Position numbers and translations under genes: made by a program. The notes beneath the pieces were generated by a model, which did no database searches, was not told the origin of the DNA, and saw nothing but the letters and a program-made list of their open reading frames with translations. A DNA stretch of 64,000 nucleotides from Jatrophihabitans cynanchi (GTDB taxonomy: Bacteria > Actinomycetota > Actinomycetes > Mycobacteriales > Jatrophihabitantaceae): the NCBI RefSeq assembly GCF_027247405.1, contig NZ_CP097463.1, forward strand, positions 2,480,001 to 2,544,000, read 5' to 3'. The number at the start of each line of letters is the position of its first letter. Within the stretch, counting starts at the first letter, position 1. This document shows positions 1 through 8,296 of this stretch, piece after piece.

Positions 1-523
1 TGACCAGCGCCAGCTCGAGCTGCGCGCCGACCCCGATGAGGAAGTAGAAGCGCGCGCCGCTGACCTTGGCGCCACGCTCGGTGTCGATCGCCCTGAGCGC
101 CGCGCCGATCTCGGTGTGGTCACGCGGCTCGGCGACCTCGGGCACGATCCCGACCGTCTCCAGGGTCACGAAGTCGTCCTCGCCACCGGGCGGCACGCCG
201 TCCTCGACGACGTTCGGCACCGCGAGTTGGGCCGCCCGCAGCGCCGCGTCGGCGGCGGCCTGGTCGGCCTCGGCCGCCTTCACCTGCGCCGCGAGATCCC
301 TCGCCCGCGCGAGCAGGTGAGCGCGCTCGTCCGCACCGGCCTTCGCGACCGATCTGCTGGCCGCCTTCTGCTCGGCACGCAACGCATCCGCCCGGGCCAC
401 CGCGGCACGCCGGGCGTCGTCGGCGGCGAGCAGCGCGTCGACCACGCCCTCATCCGCGCCGCGGACCCGCTGGGACGCGCGCACCAGGTCGGGGTCGTCG
501 CGCAGCACTCTGAGGTCGATCAC
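1..523 (-). CDS. serS: Seryl-tRNA synthetase, N-terminal part (runs off the left edge)
   Basis: Charges tRNA-Ser with serine in the cytoplasm. About 174 N-terminal codons lie in the window, and the catalytic domain is beyond the left edge. The start is a GTG at 523 giving [15 protein letters not shown], the usual SerRS opening. Residues about 30-100 are Ala/Arg/Glu-rich and read as the two-helix coiled-coil arm that binds the tRNA. They are followed by [15 protein letters not shown] and the PRDHTEIG segment that leads into the catalytic core. The gene is divergent from the phosphate transporter gene at 614. Identity is firm from the N-terminal signature; completeness of the catalytic part cannot be judged here. 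Confidence 0.93.
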   Translation of the reverse strand, partial: MIDLRVLRDDPDLVRASQRVRGADEGVVDALLAADDARRAAVARADALRAEQKAASRSVAKAGADERAHLLARARDLAAQVKAAEADQAAADAALRAAQLAVPNVVEDGVPPGGEDDFVTLETVGIVPEVAEPRDHTEIGAALRAIDTERGAKVSGARFYFLIGVGAQLELALV

Positions 524-552
524 AGTGACCAGGCTATCGGCCGGGCCAATCT

Positions 553-591
553 GTTCATCTGCCGTTCACCTGGACGTCGGAGACGTTCACC
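553..591 (+). promoter_or_regulatory. PHO-box-like direct repeats upstream of pit
   Basis: Three copies of GTTCAYC lie at 553-559 (GTTCATC), 564-570 (GTTCACC) and 585-591 (GTTCACC). The start-to-start spacing is 11 and 21 bases. Actinobacterial PhoP binds 11-bp direct repeat units with the core GTTCACC, so two adjacent units plus a third about two units on fit this well. The repeats end 22 bases before the GTG start of a phosphate transporter gene, the expected target. A weak -10-like TAGCGT lies at 601-606. PhoP control is an inference from motif and position. Confidence 0.65.
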
Positions 592-613
592 TGATCGCCC
601 TAGCGTGCCAGGC

Positions 614-1759
614 GTGGACATCTCCTTCCTGGTGATCGTCGTGATCGTGACGGCCCTGGTGTTCGACTTCACCAACGGCTTCCACGACACCGCCAACGCG
701 ATGGCGACCTCGATCGCGACCGGCGCGTTGCAGCCGAAGGTGGCCGTCGCGATCTGCGCGGTGCTGAACCTGGCCGGAGCGTTCTTGTCGACCGCGGTCG
801 CCAAGACCATCTCCGGCGGCCTGGTCGACGAGACCCGGGTGACACCGGCGATCATCTTCGGCGGCCTGGTCGGCGCGATCGTGTGGAACCTGGTCACGTG
901 GCTGGCCGGGCTGCCGTCGTCGTCGTCGCATGCCTTGTTCGGCGGCCTGATCGGCGCGGTCTTCGTCGCCGCCGGCTCGGGCGCCGTGCACTTCGACGCG
1001 GTCGTCTCGAAGATCCTGCTGCCCGCGCTCGCGTCGCCGCTGGTGGCCGGCCTGGTCGCCTTGCTGGCGACGTCCGCCGTCTACCGGATCATCCGGCGCA
1101 CCCGCCGCAGCACCGTGCAGCGCGGCTTCCGCGCCGGGCAGACCGTGTCCGCATCGCTGGTCTCGCTGGCGCACGGCACGGGTGACGCGCAGAAGACGAT
1201 GGGCGTCATCACCCTGGTGCTGATCTCGGCCGGCGCGTTGCCTGCCGACTCCGGCCCCCCGTTGTGGGTGATCGTGACGGCCGGGCTGGCGATCGCGGCC
1301 GGCACCTACGCGGGCGGCTGGCGGATCATCCGGACGATGGGCAAGGGGCTCACTGACATCGAGGCGCCGCAGGGCTTCGCCGCCGAGACGTCCTCGACCG
1401 CCGTGCTGCTCGCCTCGTCGCACCTGGGCTTCGCGCTGTCGACCACGCACGTGTGCGCAGGCGGCATCCTCGGGGCCGGGCTGGGCCGCCGGCGCGCGCA
1501 GGTGCGCTGGACGCTGGCCGGACGGATGGCGATGGCCTGGCTGGTCACGCTGCCCATGGCCGCGCTGGTCGGCGGCGTGGCGGCGAAGGTGGCGTCCACC
1601 GGGAACGCAGGCGTCGCCGTGGTGGCGGCGCTGGCTCTCCTCGCCGTCGCTGCGATCTACCGACACTCGCGCCGTCAGCCGGTGACTGCGGACAACGTCA
1701 ACGGGGTACCGGAACCCGCCGTCGAGCTGGCCGCTTCGGTGCCGGCCGTCGCCGCCTGA
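614..1759 (+). CDS. pit: PiT-family inorganic phosphate transporter
   Basis: Low-affinity inorganic (metal-)phosphate symporter of the cytoplasmic membrane, 381 residues. The GTG at 614 was chosen because it opens directly into the first membrane segment (VDISFLVIVVIVTALVF) followed by the PiT signature DFTNGFHDTANAMA. The second inverted half carries SLAHGTGDAQKTMG and later SSTAVLLASSHLGFALSTTH. Around ten hydrophobic segments are visible. It is preceded by PHO-box-like repeats, which suggests induction or repression through PhoP. A small membrane-protein gene follows 11 bases after the stop, so the two are probably one transcript. An open frame extends upstream to 116 but runs antisense through serS and is not the true N-terminus. 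Confidence 0.93.
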   Translation: MDISFLVIVVIVTALVFDFTNGFHDTANAMATSIATGALQPKVAVAICAVLNLAGAFLSTAVAKTISGGLVDETRVTPAIIFGGLVGAIVWNLVTWLAGLPSSSSHALFGGLIGAVFVAAGSGAVHFDAVVSKILLPALASPLVAGLVALLATSAVYRIIRRTRRSTVQRGFRAGQTVSASLVSLAHGTGDAQKTMGVITLVLISAGALPADSGPPLWVIVTAGLAIAAGTYAGGWRIIRTMGKGLTDIEAPQGFAAETSSTAVLLASSHLGFALSTTHVCAGGILGAGLGRRRAQVRWTLAGRMAMAWLVTLPMAALVGGVAAKVASTGNAGVAVVAALALLAVAAIYRHSRRQPVTADNVNGVPEPAVELAASVPAVAA

Positions 1760-1770
1760 AGGGAGCAGCA

Positions 1771-2043
1771 ATGATCCACTGGGCAGACCTGGCGAAGGTG
1801 GCATGGGTGAGTCTGGCCTTCGGCGTGGGCATCGCCGTGGTGTTCGCGCTCGGAGTCGTCGGCGCGGCTCAAGCCGATACGGCTCGGGCCGGTACGGGCC
1901 GGGCCGGTACGGGCCGGGCCGGTACGGGCCGGGCCGGTACGGGCCGGGTACGCGGCTATGTGGTCGCGGGCTCGTGCTTCACCGCGTGCGCGGCGGCCGC
2001 ACTGTTCGGCATCTACCTGATCGTCCCGCAGTTCCACCGGTAG
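1771..2043 (+). CDS. Small membrane protein with AGTGR repeats, downstream of pit
   Basis: A 90-residue protein of unknown function. Hydrophobic segments at about residues 13-35 and 63-86 flank a hydrophilic linker made of four perfect AGTGR repeats (residues about 40-59). The linker is encoded by four 15-bp copies of CGGGCCGGTACGGGC at 1885-1944. The start ATG follows GGGAGCAGCA, giving a GGAG ribosome site. It lies 11 bases after pit, and such small two-helix genes often follow pit in actinobacteria, so a helper role in phosphate uptake is possible but unproven. The C-terminus (QFHR) and stop codon are the first unit of a 17-bp tandem repeat that continues past the gene. Confidence 0.75.
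   Translation: MIHWADLAKVAWVSLAFGVGIAVVFALGVVGAAQADTARAGTGRAGTGRAGTGRAGTGRVRGYVVAGSCFTACAAAALFGIYLIVPQFHR
1885..1944 (+). repeat. 15-bp in-frame tandem repeat, four copies
   Basis: Four consecutive identical copies of CGGGCCGGTACGGGC, with further partial similarity on both sides. The unit length is a multiple of three, so copy-number changes would only lengthen or shorten the AGTGR linker of the small membrane protein without shifting the frame. Confidence 0.9.
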
Positions 2044-2094
2044 CCCAGTTCCACCGGTAGCTCAGTTCCACCGCTAGCCCAGTTCCACCGCTCG
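2029..2094 (+). repeat. 17-bp tandem repeat spanning the stop codon
   Basis: Units CAGTTCCACCGGTAGCC (2029-2045), CAGTTCCACCGGTAGCT (2046-2062), CAGTTCCACCGCTAGCC (2063-2079) and a partial CAGTTCCACCGCTCG (2080-2094). The TAG in the first unit is the stop codon of the preceding gene, and each full unit carries a TAG. On the opposite strand the third unit reads GGGCTAGCGGTGGAACT, which resembles the repeat at the end of msrA (33734-33777). Confidence 0.9.
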
Positions 2095-2175
2095 TCGGCG
2101 TGCAGTATGCCGAGATAGTGGGTCAGAGCCGACCCGACCCCGCGGCGAGTGCGAACCGCGCCCGCGGTGCCACGC

Positions 2176-3501
2176 TCACTGCTCGGGGACGGGCTCGTGG
2201 TACAGGTGACAGGACACCTCCACGGACGTACCGGCCACGGGCAGCAGCCGGGGCACCGCGCGCGGTACGAACTCCATCCGCACCGCGCCGCCGTCCACGC
2301 CCATGCCCACGACGCCGGTCCACAGCGGCTCGTCCGGGTCGCGGCGCCGCTCCTGCTCGAGCAGGTCGAGCAGGTCCTCGGCCGGACCGCGCCCCGGCTT
2401 GACCAGCGCCACCTGCGGTGCGGGCTCCTCGATCGTCAGGTCGCCGGCGATCGCCGACTCGTCGGCGTACTGATCCGGTGGGACTTCCGTCCAGCGCTGC
2501 TCGAGGATCATCGGCAGGTCGCGCGCCTGCCACCCGCACGGGGCGAAGGCCTGCGAGCAGCGCGGATGGAACGGGCAGCCGGCCGGCGGGTCGGACGCGT
2601 CGGGCACCTCGCCGCGGGGCAGGTCGCGGGCCACGCCGCGGGACGGATCCGGATCGGGCACCGCGCGCAGCAGCGCCTTGGTGTACGGGTGCCTCGGCTC
2701 TTCGAAGATCTGCTCGGTGGGGCCGATCTCGACGATCTTGCCGAGGTACATGATCGCGATCCGGTCGCAGAAGAACCGGGCGCTGGCCAGGTCGTGCGTG
2801 ATGTAGATGTAGGTCAGCCCGAGGTCGCGCTTGAGCTCGTCGAGCAGGCCGAGGATCTTCGCGCGCACGCTCATGTCCAGCATCGAGATCGGCTCGTCGG
2901 CGACGAGCAGCTCCGGGCCGAGCGCGATCGCGCGGGCGATCACAGCACGCTGCTTCTGGCCGCCGGACAGCTCGGCCGGGTACTTGTCGATGAACCGGCC
3001 GGCCGGAGCGAGGCCGACCCGCTCCAGTGCGGTGGCCACGGCAGCTCGCCGCTCCCCCTTGCCCGGGAACAGCCCGTGGATGCGCAACGCGTCGGCGATC
3101 GCGCCGCCGACGGTCATCGACGGGTTGAACGACGCGCCCGGGTCCTGGAAGACCATCTGCAGGTTGCGGCGCAGCGGGCGCATCGTCGACTCGGACAGCC
3201 CGACCAGCTCCCGGCCGCGGTACCGGATGCTGCCGCCTGTCGGGCGGACCAGCCCGAGCAGCGCGCGCCCGAGCGTCGACTTGCCCGAACCGGATTCGCC
3301 GACCAGGCCGAGCACCTCGCCCGGCGCGAGGTCGAGGTTCACCCCGTCGACCGCCTTGACCGAGCCGGCCGAGCCGCCGACCAGCCGAGAGAGCGAGTTG
3401 GTGCGCAGCGCGAAGTGCACGTTCAGGTCGCGGATCGCGACGATCGGCTCGCCCGCCGGCAGCGGAGCGCCCGCGGACGTCACGTCAGGCTTCGTCGGCA
3501 A
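2176..3501 (-). CDS. dppF: Peptide-type ABC transporter ATP-binding protein (DppF/OppF-like) with C-terminal extension
   Basis: Second ATPase of the peptide/nickel ABC importer, 441 residues. It shows Walker A GESGSGKST near residue 70, signature LSGGQKQR, Walker B LLVADEPISMLD and the family's C-terminal Cys region CPFHPRCSQAFAPC. Members are usually about 320-350 residues. Here roughly 100 residues follow the Cys region (rich in Pro, Asp and Glu, ending EPVPEQ) with no domain that I recognise. The ATG at 3501 overlaps the end of the dppD-like gene by 17 bases, so the two are translationally coupled. This is the last gene of the five-gene transporter operon. The substrate cannot be read from the sequence. 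Confidence 0.9.
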   Translation of the reverse strand: MPTKPDVTSAGAPLPAGEPIVAIRDLNVHFALRTNSLSRLVGGSAGSVKAVDGVNLDLAPGEVLGLVGESGSGKSTLGRALLGLVRPTGGSIRYRGRELVGLSESTMRPLRRNLQMVFQDPGASFNPSMTVGGAIADALRIHGLFPGKGERRAAVATALERVGLAPAGRFIDKYPAELSGGQKQRAVIARAIALGPELLVADEPISMLDMSVRAKILGLLDELKRDLGLTYIYITHDLASARFFCDRIAIMYLGKIVEIGPTEQIFEEPRHPYTKALLRAVPDPDPSRGVARDLPRGEVPDASDPPAGCPFHPRCSQAFAPCGWQARDLPMILEQRWTEVPPDQYADESAIAGDLTIEEPAPQVALVKPGRGPAEDLLDLLEQERRRDPDEPLWTGVVGMGVDGGAVRMEFVPRAVPRLLPVAGTSVEVSCHLYHEPVPEQ

Positions 3502-4501
3502 CGGACACCTCCTCGCGTTGCAGTGGCCGGCGTTGCTCGTCGGTCAGCTCGTCGGCGAGCAGCCAGCACTCGGCCAGCTGCGCGTCGCGCTGCACCAGCG
3601 GCGGAAACGTCAGGCAGACGTTCATCGCGTGCGAGCAGCGTGGGTGGAACCGGCAGCCGGCGGGCGGGTCGACGAGGTCCGGCGGGGCACCCGGGATGGA
3701 CACCAGCTCCTGCGTGCTCAGCGAGATCGTCGAGGACAGCAGCGCCCGGGTGTACGGATGCTGCGGGTTGGCGAACACCTCGCGCACCGGACCCTGCTCG
3801 ACGATGCGCCCGGCGTACATCACCGCGACCCGATCGCACGCCTCGGCGACGATGCCGAGGTTGTGCGTGATCAGCAAGATGGCCGGCGCGTACGTCTCGC
3901 GGATGTCGGCGAGGATGCGCAGGATCTGGGCCTCGACCAGCACGTCCAGTGCGGTCGTCGGCTCGTCGGCGATGATGAACTTCGGACGCAACGCGAGCGC
4001 CAGCGCGATCATGATCCGCTGGCGCATGCCGCCGGAGAACTCGTGCGGGTAGTTGCGGTAGCGCGTCGGCGGGATCCCGAGTGAACGCAGCGCGTCGAGC
4101 GCGCGGTTGCGCCGATCGTGCCGTGACAGCGAGCGCTCGTGCGTCTTGATCGCTTCCTCGAAGTGCTCGCTCACGCGCATCAACGGGTCCAGCCGGGTCA
4201 TCGGCTCCTGGAAGATCAGCCCCATGCCGGCACCGCGCAGCCGCTCGCGCTGCTTGCGCGGCAGTGCGAGGATCTCGGTGCCGTCGAACCGGATCTGCCC
4301 GTCGATCGCGGCGCCGCGCGGGAGCAGGCCCATCAGGCCGCGTCCGAGCGTCGACTTGCCGCAGCCGGACTCGCCGACCAGGCCGAGCACTTCGCCCGGC
4401 CGCAGCGCGAACGAGACGCCGTCGACGGCGCGGACCGGACCGGCCGGCCCGGCGTACCAGACCCGCAGGTCGCGGACGTCCATCACGTGCTCAGCGCTCA
4501 C
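3485..4501 (-). CDS. dppD: Peptide-type ABC transporter ATP-binding protein (DppD/OppD-like)
   Basis: First ATPase of the importer, 338 residues from a GTG at 4501. That start overlaps the end of the upstream permease gene by 11 bases and gives VSAEHVMDVRDLRVWY. A longer open frame to 4537 exists, but the extra residues look non-native. Walker A is GESGCGKST, the signature FSGGMRQR, Walker B FIIADEPTTALD, then the H-loop TH and the C-terminal CRFHPRCSHAMNVC typical of the Opp/Dpp ATPases, which here looks like a Cys cluster. It acts with the DppF-like partner on the inner face of the two permeases. Confidence 0.9.
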   Translation of the reverse strand: MSAEHVMDVRDLRVWYAGPAGPVRAVDGVSFALRPGEVLGLVGESGCGKSTLGRGLMGLLPRGAAIDGQIRFDGTEILALPRKQRERLRGAGMGLIFQEPMTRLDPLMRVSEHFEEAIKTHERSLSRHDRRNRALDALRSLGIPPTRYRNYPHEFSGGMRQRIMIALALALRPKFIIADEPTTALDVLVEAQILRILADIRETYAPAILLITHNLGIVAEACDRVAVMYAGRIVEQGPVREVFANPQHPYTRALLSSTISLSTQELVSIPGAPPDLVDPPAGCRFHPRCSHAMNVCLTFPPLVQRDAQLAECWLLADELTDEQRRPLQREEVSVADEA

Positions 4502-5507
4502 GGTAGCTCCCCGCTTCCAGGGCGGGCAGCTCGACATCGGTGACCTTCGCGGTGCGGAGCAACGGGTTCAGCACGTCGTTGAGGGACTCGCCCACGAGCG
4601 TCACGCCGACCACGATCAGGACGATCGCCAGTCCCGGGTAGAGCGAGGTCCACCACTGCCCGTTCCCGGCGTCGCTCACCGCCTTGCTCAGCTCGTAACC
4701 CCACTCGGCCCCGGCGGACGGTTCGATGCCGTAGCCGAGGAAGCCCAGCCCGGCGAGGGTGAGGATCGCGTCGCCGGCGTTGAGCGTGGCGATCACCGGC
4801 ACGCTCTGCACCACGTTGCCGAACAGGTACCGCGTCATCAGCACCCGAGGTGGCGCGCCGATGGCACGCGCCGCCTCGACGTACGGCTCCTCGCGCGCGG
4901 CTACGGTCGCGTTACGCACCACGCGGAAGTACTGCGGCACGTAGACGACGGTGATCGAGATGGCCGCGGACAAGATGCCGCCGCCCTGGGTGTTCTGCCC
5001 GTGATTGATCGAGATCGACACGATGATCGCGAGCAGCAATGACGGGAAGGCGAACAGCGAGTCGGTGATCAGCACGAGCACCCGGTCCAGCCAGCCGCCG
5101 AGGTAACCGGAGACCAGACCGAGCGGCACCCCGATCACGATCGAGAGCACCACCGCGAGGATGATCACCTCGAGCGCGGTGCGAGCGCCGTAGATCACCT
5201 GCGACAGCACGTCCTCGCCGCCGGACGCGACGCCGAACCAGTGCTGCCCCGACGGCGGCGAGAGCCGGATGAAGAACTTGCCGTTCGCGGAAGCGTCGTT
5301 GAAGCCGTACGGCGCGAGCAGCGGCGCGAAGATCGCGACGACGGCGAAGAACAGCACGATGACGATGCCGGCGACCAGCATGCCGCGCTGGAAGCCGGAC
5401 GTGGCCCGCATCGCGTCCATGCCGGGGATCCGGCTGTGCCGCCGGCCGCTCGGCGCGACCGCGACGGCGACCTCGGTGCTCTCGAGTTCGGGCAAGTTGA
5501 TGCTCAT
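4491..5507 (-). CDS. dppC: Peptide-type ABC transporter permease (DppC-like)
   Basis: Inner-membrane permease, 338 residues, about six membrane segments. The first, near residues 42-66, follows a cytoplasmic N-terminus, as in DppC/OppC. The EAA loop that contacts the ATPases reads EAARAIGAPPRVLMTRYLF. The ATG at 5507 is separated by only two bases from the stop of the dppB-like gene, so the two are co-translated. The periplasm-facing loop after helix 1 (ANGKFFIRLSPPSGQHWFG) is the usual OppC_N-to-BPD transition (PxxxHWFG). Confidence 0.92.
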   Translation of the reverse strand: MSINLPELESTEVAVAVAPSGRRHSRIPGMDAMRATSGFQRGMLVAGIVIVLFFAVVAIFAPLLAPYGFNDASANGKFFIRLSPPSGQHWFGVASGGEDVLSQVIYGARTALEVIILAVVLSIVIGVPLGLVSGYLGGWLDRVLVLITDSLFAFPSLLLAIIVSISINHGQNTQGGGILSAAISITVVYVPQYFRVVRNATVAAREEPYVEAARAIGAPPRVLMTRYLFGNVVQSVPVIATLNAGDAILTLAGLGFLGYGIEPSAGAEWGYELSKAVSDAGNGQWWTSLYPGLAIVLIVVGVTLVGESLNDVLNPLLRTAKVTDVELPALEAGSYRER

Positions 5508-5509
5508 GC

Positions 5510-6553
5510 TCAGTACCTCACCCGCGGGTCGATCAGCGCGGCGATGACGTCGATCACGAAGCTGATCAGCGCGACGATCACCGCCGCCGCAGTGACGATG
5601 CCCTGTACCGCGACGAAGTCACGCCGGTTCAGGAAGTAGGCGAGCTTGTAGCCGAGCCCCTGCCACTCGAAGGTGGTCTCGGTGAGCACCGCGCCGCCGA
5701 GCAGCGCCGCGATCTGCAGGCCCATCACGGTGACGACCGGGATGAGCGCGTTGCGGAACGCGTGCTTGCGTACCACCCTGCCCTCGTGCACGCCGCGGGC
5801 ACGCGCGGCTTCGACGTAGTCCGAGCGCAGTGTCTGCAGCAGGTTGACGCGCACCAGGCGCAGGAACACGCCTGCGACGAGCAACCCGAGTGTGATCGCC
5901 GGCAGCACCGCGTGCTTGATGACGTCCCAGAAGTAGGACGGATCGCCGTACAGGATCGCGTTGATCGCGTAGATGTGCGTGTTCGGCGAAACGCTGTTCA
6001 GCAGCGGCTCGATCTGCCCGCCGGCGCGGCCGTTGGCCGGCAGCCAGCCGAGCTTGATCGCGAACAGCAGCTTGAGCAGCAGGCCGAGGAAGAACACCGG
6101 CACCGCGTACGCCAGGACCGCGAACAGCCGCAGGCCCACGTCCGGCAGCCGGTCGCGGTAGCGGGCCGCGACCCGCCCGAGCGGGATGCCGACGGCCAGC
6201 GCGACGATCACTGCCCAGAACGACAGCTCGAGGGTGGCCGCGCCGTTGACGATGAGGATGTGGCTGATCGGGGTGTTCTCGGTCAGCGCCTTGCCGAAGT
6301 TCCCGTGCGCGACGCTGGTGATGTAGTGCCAGTACTGCTCCAGCAGGGGCTTGTCCAGCCCGGCCGCGTGCTCCCGCTTGGCGATCTCGGCGTCGGACAG
6401 GTGGCCGGCGAAGGCGGACTTGATGGGGTCGCCGATACCGCGGACGGTGAAGAAGACGACGGTGACGAGGATCCACACCATCGGGATCACCAGCAGTAAC
6501 CGGGTGATCAGGTAGGTGCGCAGTGATCCGGACGAACTCTTGGTGGTGGCCAC
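5510..6553 (-). CDS. dppB: Peptide-type ABC transporter permease (DppB-like)
   Basis: Inner-membrane permease, 347 residues. The N-terminal helix is YLITRLLLVIPMVWILVTVV, followed by the long extracytoplasmic segment characteristic of DppB/OppB and then five more helices. The EAA loop reads EAARARGVHEGRVVRKHAFRN. It pairs with the DppC-like protein. The gap to the dppA-like gene upstream (87 bases) contains a strong hairpin at 6588-6620, so this gene is probably expressed at a lower level than the binding protein. Confidence 0.92.
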   Translation of the reverse strand: MATTKSSSGSLRTYLITRLLLVIPMVWILVTVVFFTVRGIGDPIKSAFAGHLSDAEIAKREHAAGLDKPLLEQYWHYITSVAHGNFGKALTENTPISHILIVNGAATLELSFWAVIVALAVGIPLGRVAARYRDRLPDVGLRLFAVLAYAVPVFFLGLLLKLLFAIKLGWLPANGRAGGQIEPLLNSVSPNTHIYAINAILYGDPSYFWDVIKHAVLPAITLGLLVAGVFLRLVRVNLLQTLRSDYVEAARARGVHEGRVVRKHAFRNALIPVVTVMGLQIAALLGGAVLTETTFEWQGLGYKLAYFLNRRDFVAVQGIVTAAAVIVALISFVIDVIAALIDPRVRY

Positions 6554-6587
6554 CTCGGATGCGGGCCCTTCGTGCGAACCTCAGCAG

Positions 6588-6620
6588 GCGCCGGGCACGC
6601 CGTTCTGGCGTGCCCGGCGC
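6588..6620 (-). terminator. Hairpin between dppA-like and dppB-like genes
   Basis: A perfect 14-bp stem (GCGCCGGGCACGCC at 6588-6601, its complement at 6607-6620) with loop GTTCT. It lies 21 bases past the stop of the binding-protein gene and 35 bases before the permease start. There is no clear U-tract. The position suits a partial terminator or mRNA stabiliser that raises the ratio of binding protein to permease, as in many ABC importer operons. Confidence 0.75.
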
Positions 6621-6640
6621 ACTGCCCGGGCGGAGCGGTG

Positions 6641-8296
6641 TCAGCTCTTGCTGAACAGCCACATCCGGAACTGATAGGTGGGGTCCAGGGTGTCCTGGAC
6701 ACCGCTGATCCCCTTGCCGGTCACGGCAACCTGCTTGCCCGAGAGCAGCGGCAGCAGCGGCAGGGTGCCGGTGGCCAGCTTCTCCTGGATCTGCTTGAAC
6801 GCATCCGTGCGCTCGGCGCCGGCCTTGGTCTCCTCCTGGGTCAGGAGCGGCAGCACGCCGTCCTTGTCACACGGCCGGTTCTGGGCACCCGGGTCGCAGT
6901 AGTGCGCGTGGACGAAGTTGTTCTCGGCGAGGAACGGGCCGAGGTAGTTGTCGCCGTCCACGAAGTCCGGGAACCAGCCGAGCTGGTAGATCGAGTAGGT
7001 GTCCTTCACCCGCTCGGCGTTGTAGGTCGTCCAGGCCGTGCCGTTGATCTTAACCTTGAACAGCCCGGTCGACTCGAGTTGGCGCTTGATCTCGTTCCAC
7101 TCGTCCGCCGAGGTCGGTCCGTAGTGGTCGGTGGTGTAGTCGATGTTCAGGTTCACCGGAGTGGTGACGCCGGCGGCCGTGAGCGTCTGCTTGGCCTTGT
7201 CCTTGTTCGGCGCGTCGCCGTAGGTGTCCTTAAACGGCTCGGTCGCATCGGCGATACCTTGCGGGATCATCGAATAGGCGGGCTGGTAGGTGCCCTTGTA
7301 GACGTTCGTCGCCAGGTCATTGCGGTCGACCGAGTACGCGATCGCCTGCCGGATGGCCAGCTTCTGCGCGTCGTTGTTGCCGGGCATCGTCTTGAAGTTG
7401 AACACCATGTAGCGCAGTTCGCCGCCGGAGCCGGTCAGCACCTTGACGTTGCTGTCCTTGCTCAGGCTCTCGACGTCGGTCGGGGCGAGACTGCGCCACG
7501 CGATGTCGATCGCACCGCTCTGCACGTCGAGCTTGAGGTTGTTCGACTCGGTGTAGTACTTCAGCGTGATGTCGCTGGCCTTGGCCTTGTTGGGGCCGGT
7601 GTAGTTCGGGTTCGCCTTGAGCTGCACCAGCGAGTTCTTGTTGTAGCTGCCGAGCATGAACGGCCCGGAACCGACGACCTTGTCGTCCGAGAGCAGCTTG
7701 TCGGCCGGGAACACCTTGCTGTCGACGATCGGCCCGGCGGAGGTCCCGAGCACGAACGGCCAGGTCTGGTCGTTCGGGTTCTTGAGCGTGAAGACGACCG
7801 TGCTGGCGTCCTTGGCCTCGACCTTGGTCATGTTGCCGATCAGCGAGGCGGGACCGTTAGGGTCGTTGATCTTGTTGATGCGGTTGAAGGAGAACACCAC
7901 GTCATCGGCCGTCAGTGGATCGCCGTTGGAGAACTTCAGCCCCTGCTTGAGCGTGCACGTGTACTCGGTCGGCGAGGAGAAGCCGCACTTGTCGGCAGCA
8001 TCGGGCGCGGGCGCCTTGCCGCCCGCGGGGACGTTCATCAGGAACTGGTAGATGTTGTCCTCGAGCAGCAGCGAGCCGTTGTCGTACGAGCCCGCCGGGT
8101 CGAGAGCGACGACCTGGTCGGTCGTGCCGATGGTGATCGCCTTGCTGCCCGTCGCGGACGAACTCCCGCTGCCGCCCGGCGCCGGGCTGGAGTTGTCGCT
8201 CTTCTTCTTCCCCGCGCCGCACGCGCCGAGCGACACGGCTAACGCTGCGGCCGCAGCCACGGCGAGTAGCCGGGTTGTTCGAGATGAGTTCAGCAT
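6641..8296 (-). CDS. dppA: Peptide-type ABC transporter substrate-binding lipoprotein (DppA/OppA-like)
   Basis: Extracytoplasmic solute-binding protein of the SBP_bac_5 family, 551 residues. The ATG at 8296 gives a lipoprotein signal peptide (RTTRLLAVAAAAALAVSLGAC) whose lipobox LGAC places the lipidated Cys near residue 26, followed by a Ser/Gly-rich linker. A GAGAGAGGA ribosome site lies a few bases upstream. Family features include QGLKFSNGDPLTADDVVFSF, the strand AIRQAIAYSVDRN, and GWFPDFVDGDNYLGPF near the C-terminus. It is the first gene of the operon. An open frame runs further upstream to 8809 but overlaps the divergent metallopeptidase gene and is not used. Confidence 0.92.
   Translation of the reverse strand: MLNSSRTTRLLAVAAAAALAVSLGACGAGKKKSDNSSPAPGGSGSSSATGSKAITIGTTDQVVALDPAGSYDNGSLLLEDNIYQFLMNVPAGGKAPAPDAADKCGFSSPTEYTCTLKQGLKFSNGDPLTADDVVFSFNRINKINDPNGPASLIGNMTKVEAKDASTVVFTLKNPNDQTWPFVLGTSAGPIVDSKVFPADKLLSDDKVVGSGPFMLGSYNKNSLVQLKANPNYTGPNKAKASDITLKYYTESNNLKLDVQSGAIDIAWRSLAPTDVESLSKDSNVKVLTGSGGELRYMVFNFKTMPGNNDAQKLAIRQAIAYSVDRNDLATNVYKGTYQPAYSMIPQGIADATEPFKDTYGDAPNKDKAKQTLTAAGVTTPVNLNIDYTTDHYGPTSADEWNEIKRQLESTGLFKVKINGTAWTTYNAERVKDTYSIYQLGWFPDFVDGDNYLGPFLAENNFVHAHYCDPGAQNRPCDKDGVLPLLTQEETKAGAERTDAFKQIQEKLATGTLPLLPLLSGKQVAVTGKGISGVQDTLDPTYQFRMWLFSKS

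Noticed and set aside
1675-2037. Minus-strand frame with TGPAR repeats opposite the small membrane protein
   Set aside because: It exists only because the 15-bp repeat is open in several frames. The plus-strand product has membrane helices and a ribosome site.
2029-2094. CRISPR-like array at the 17-bp repeats
   Set aside because: The units are contiguous with no spacers and far too short. The other tandem repeats in the window were dismissed for the same reason.
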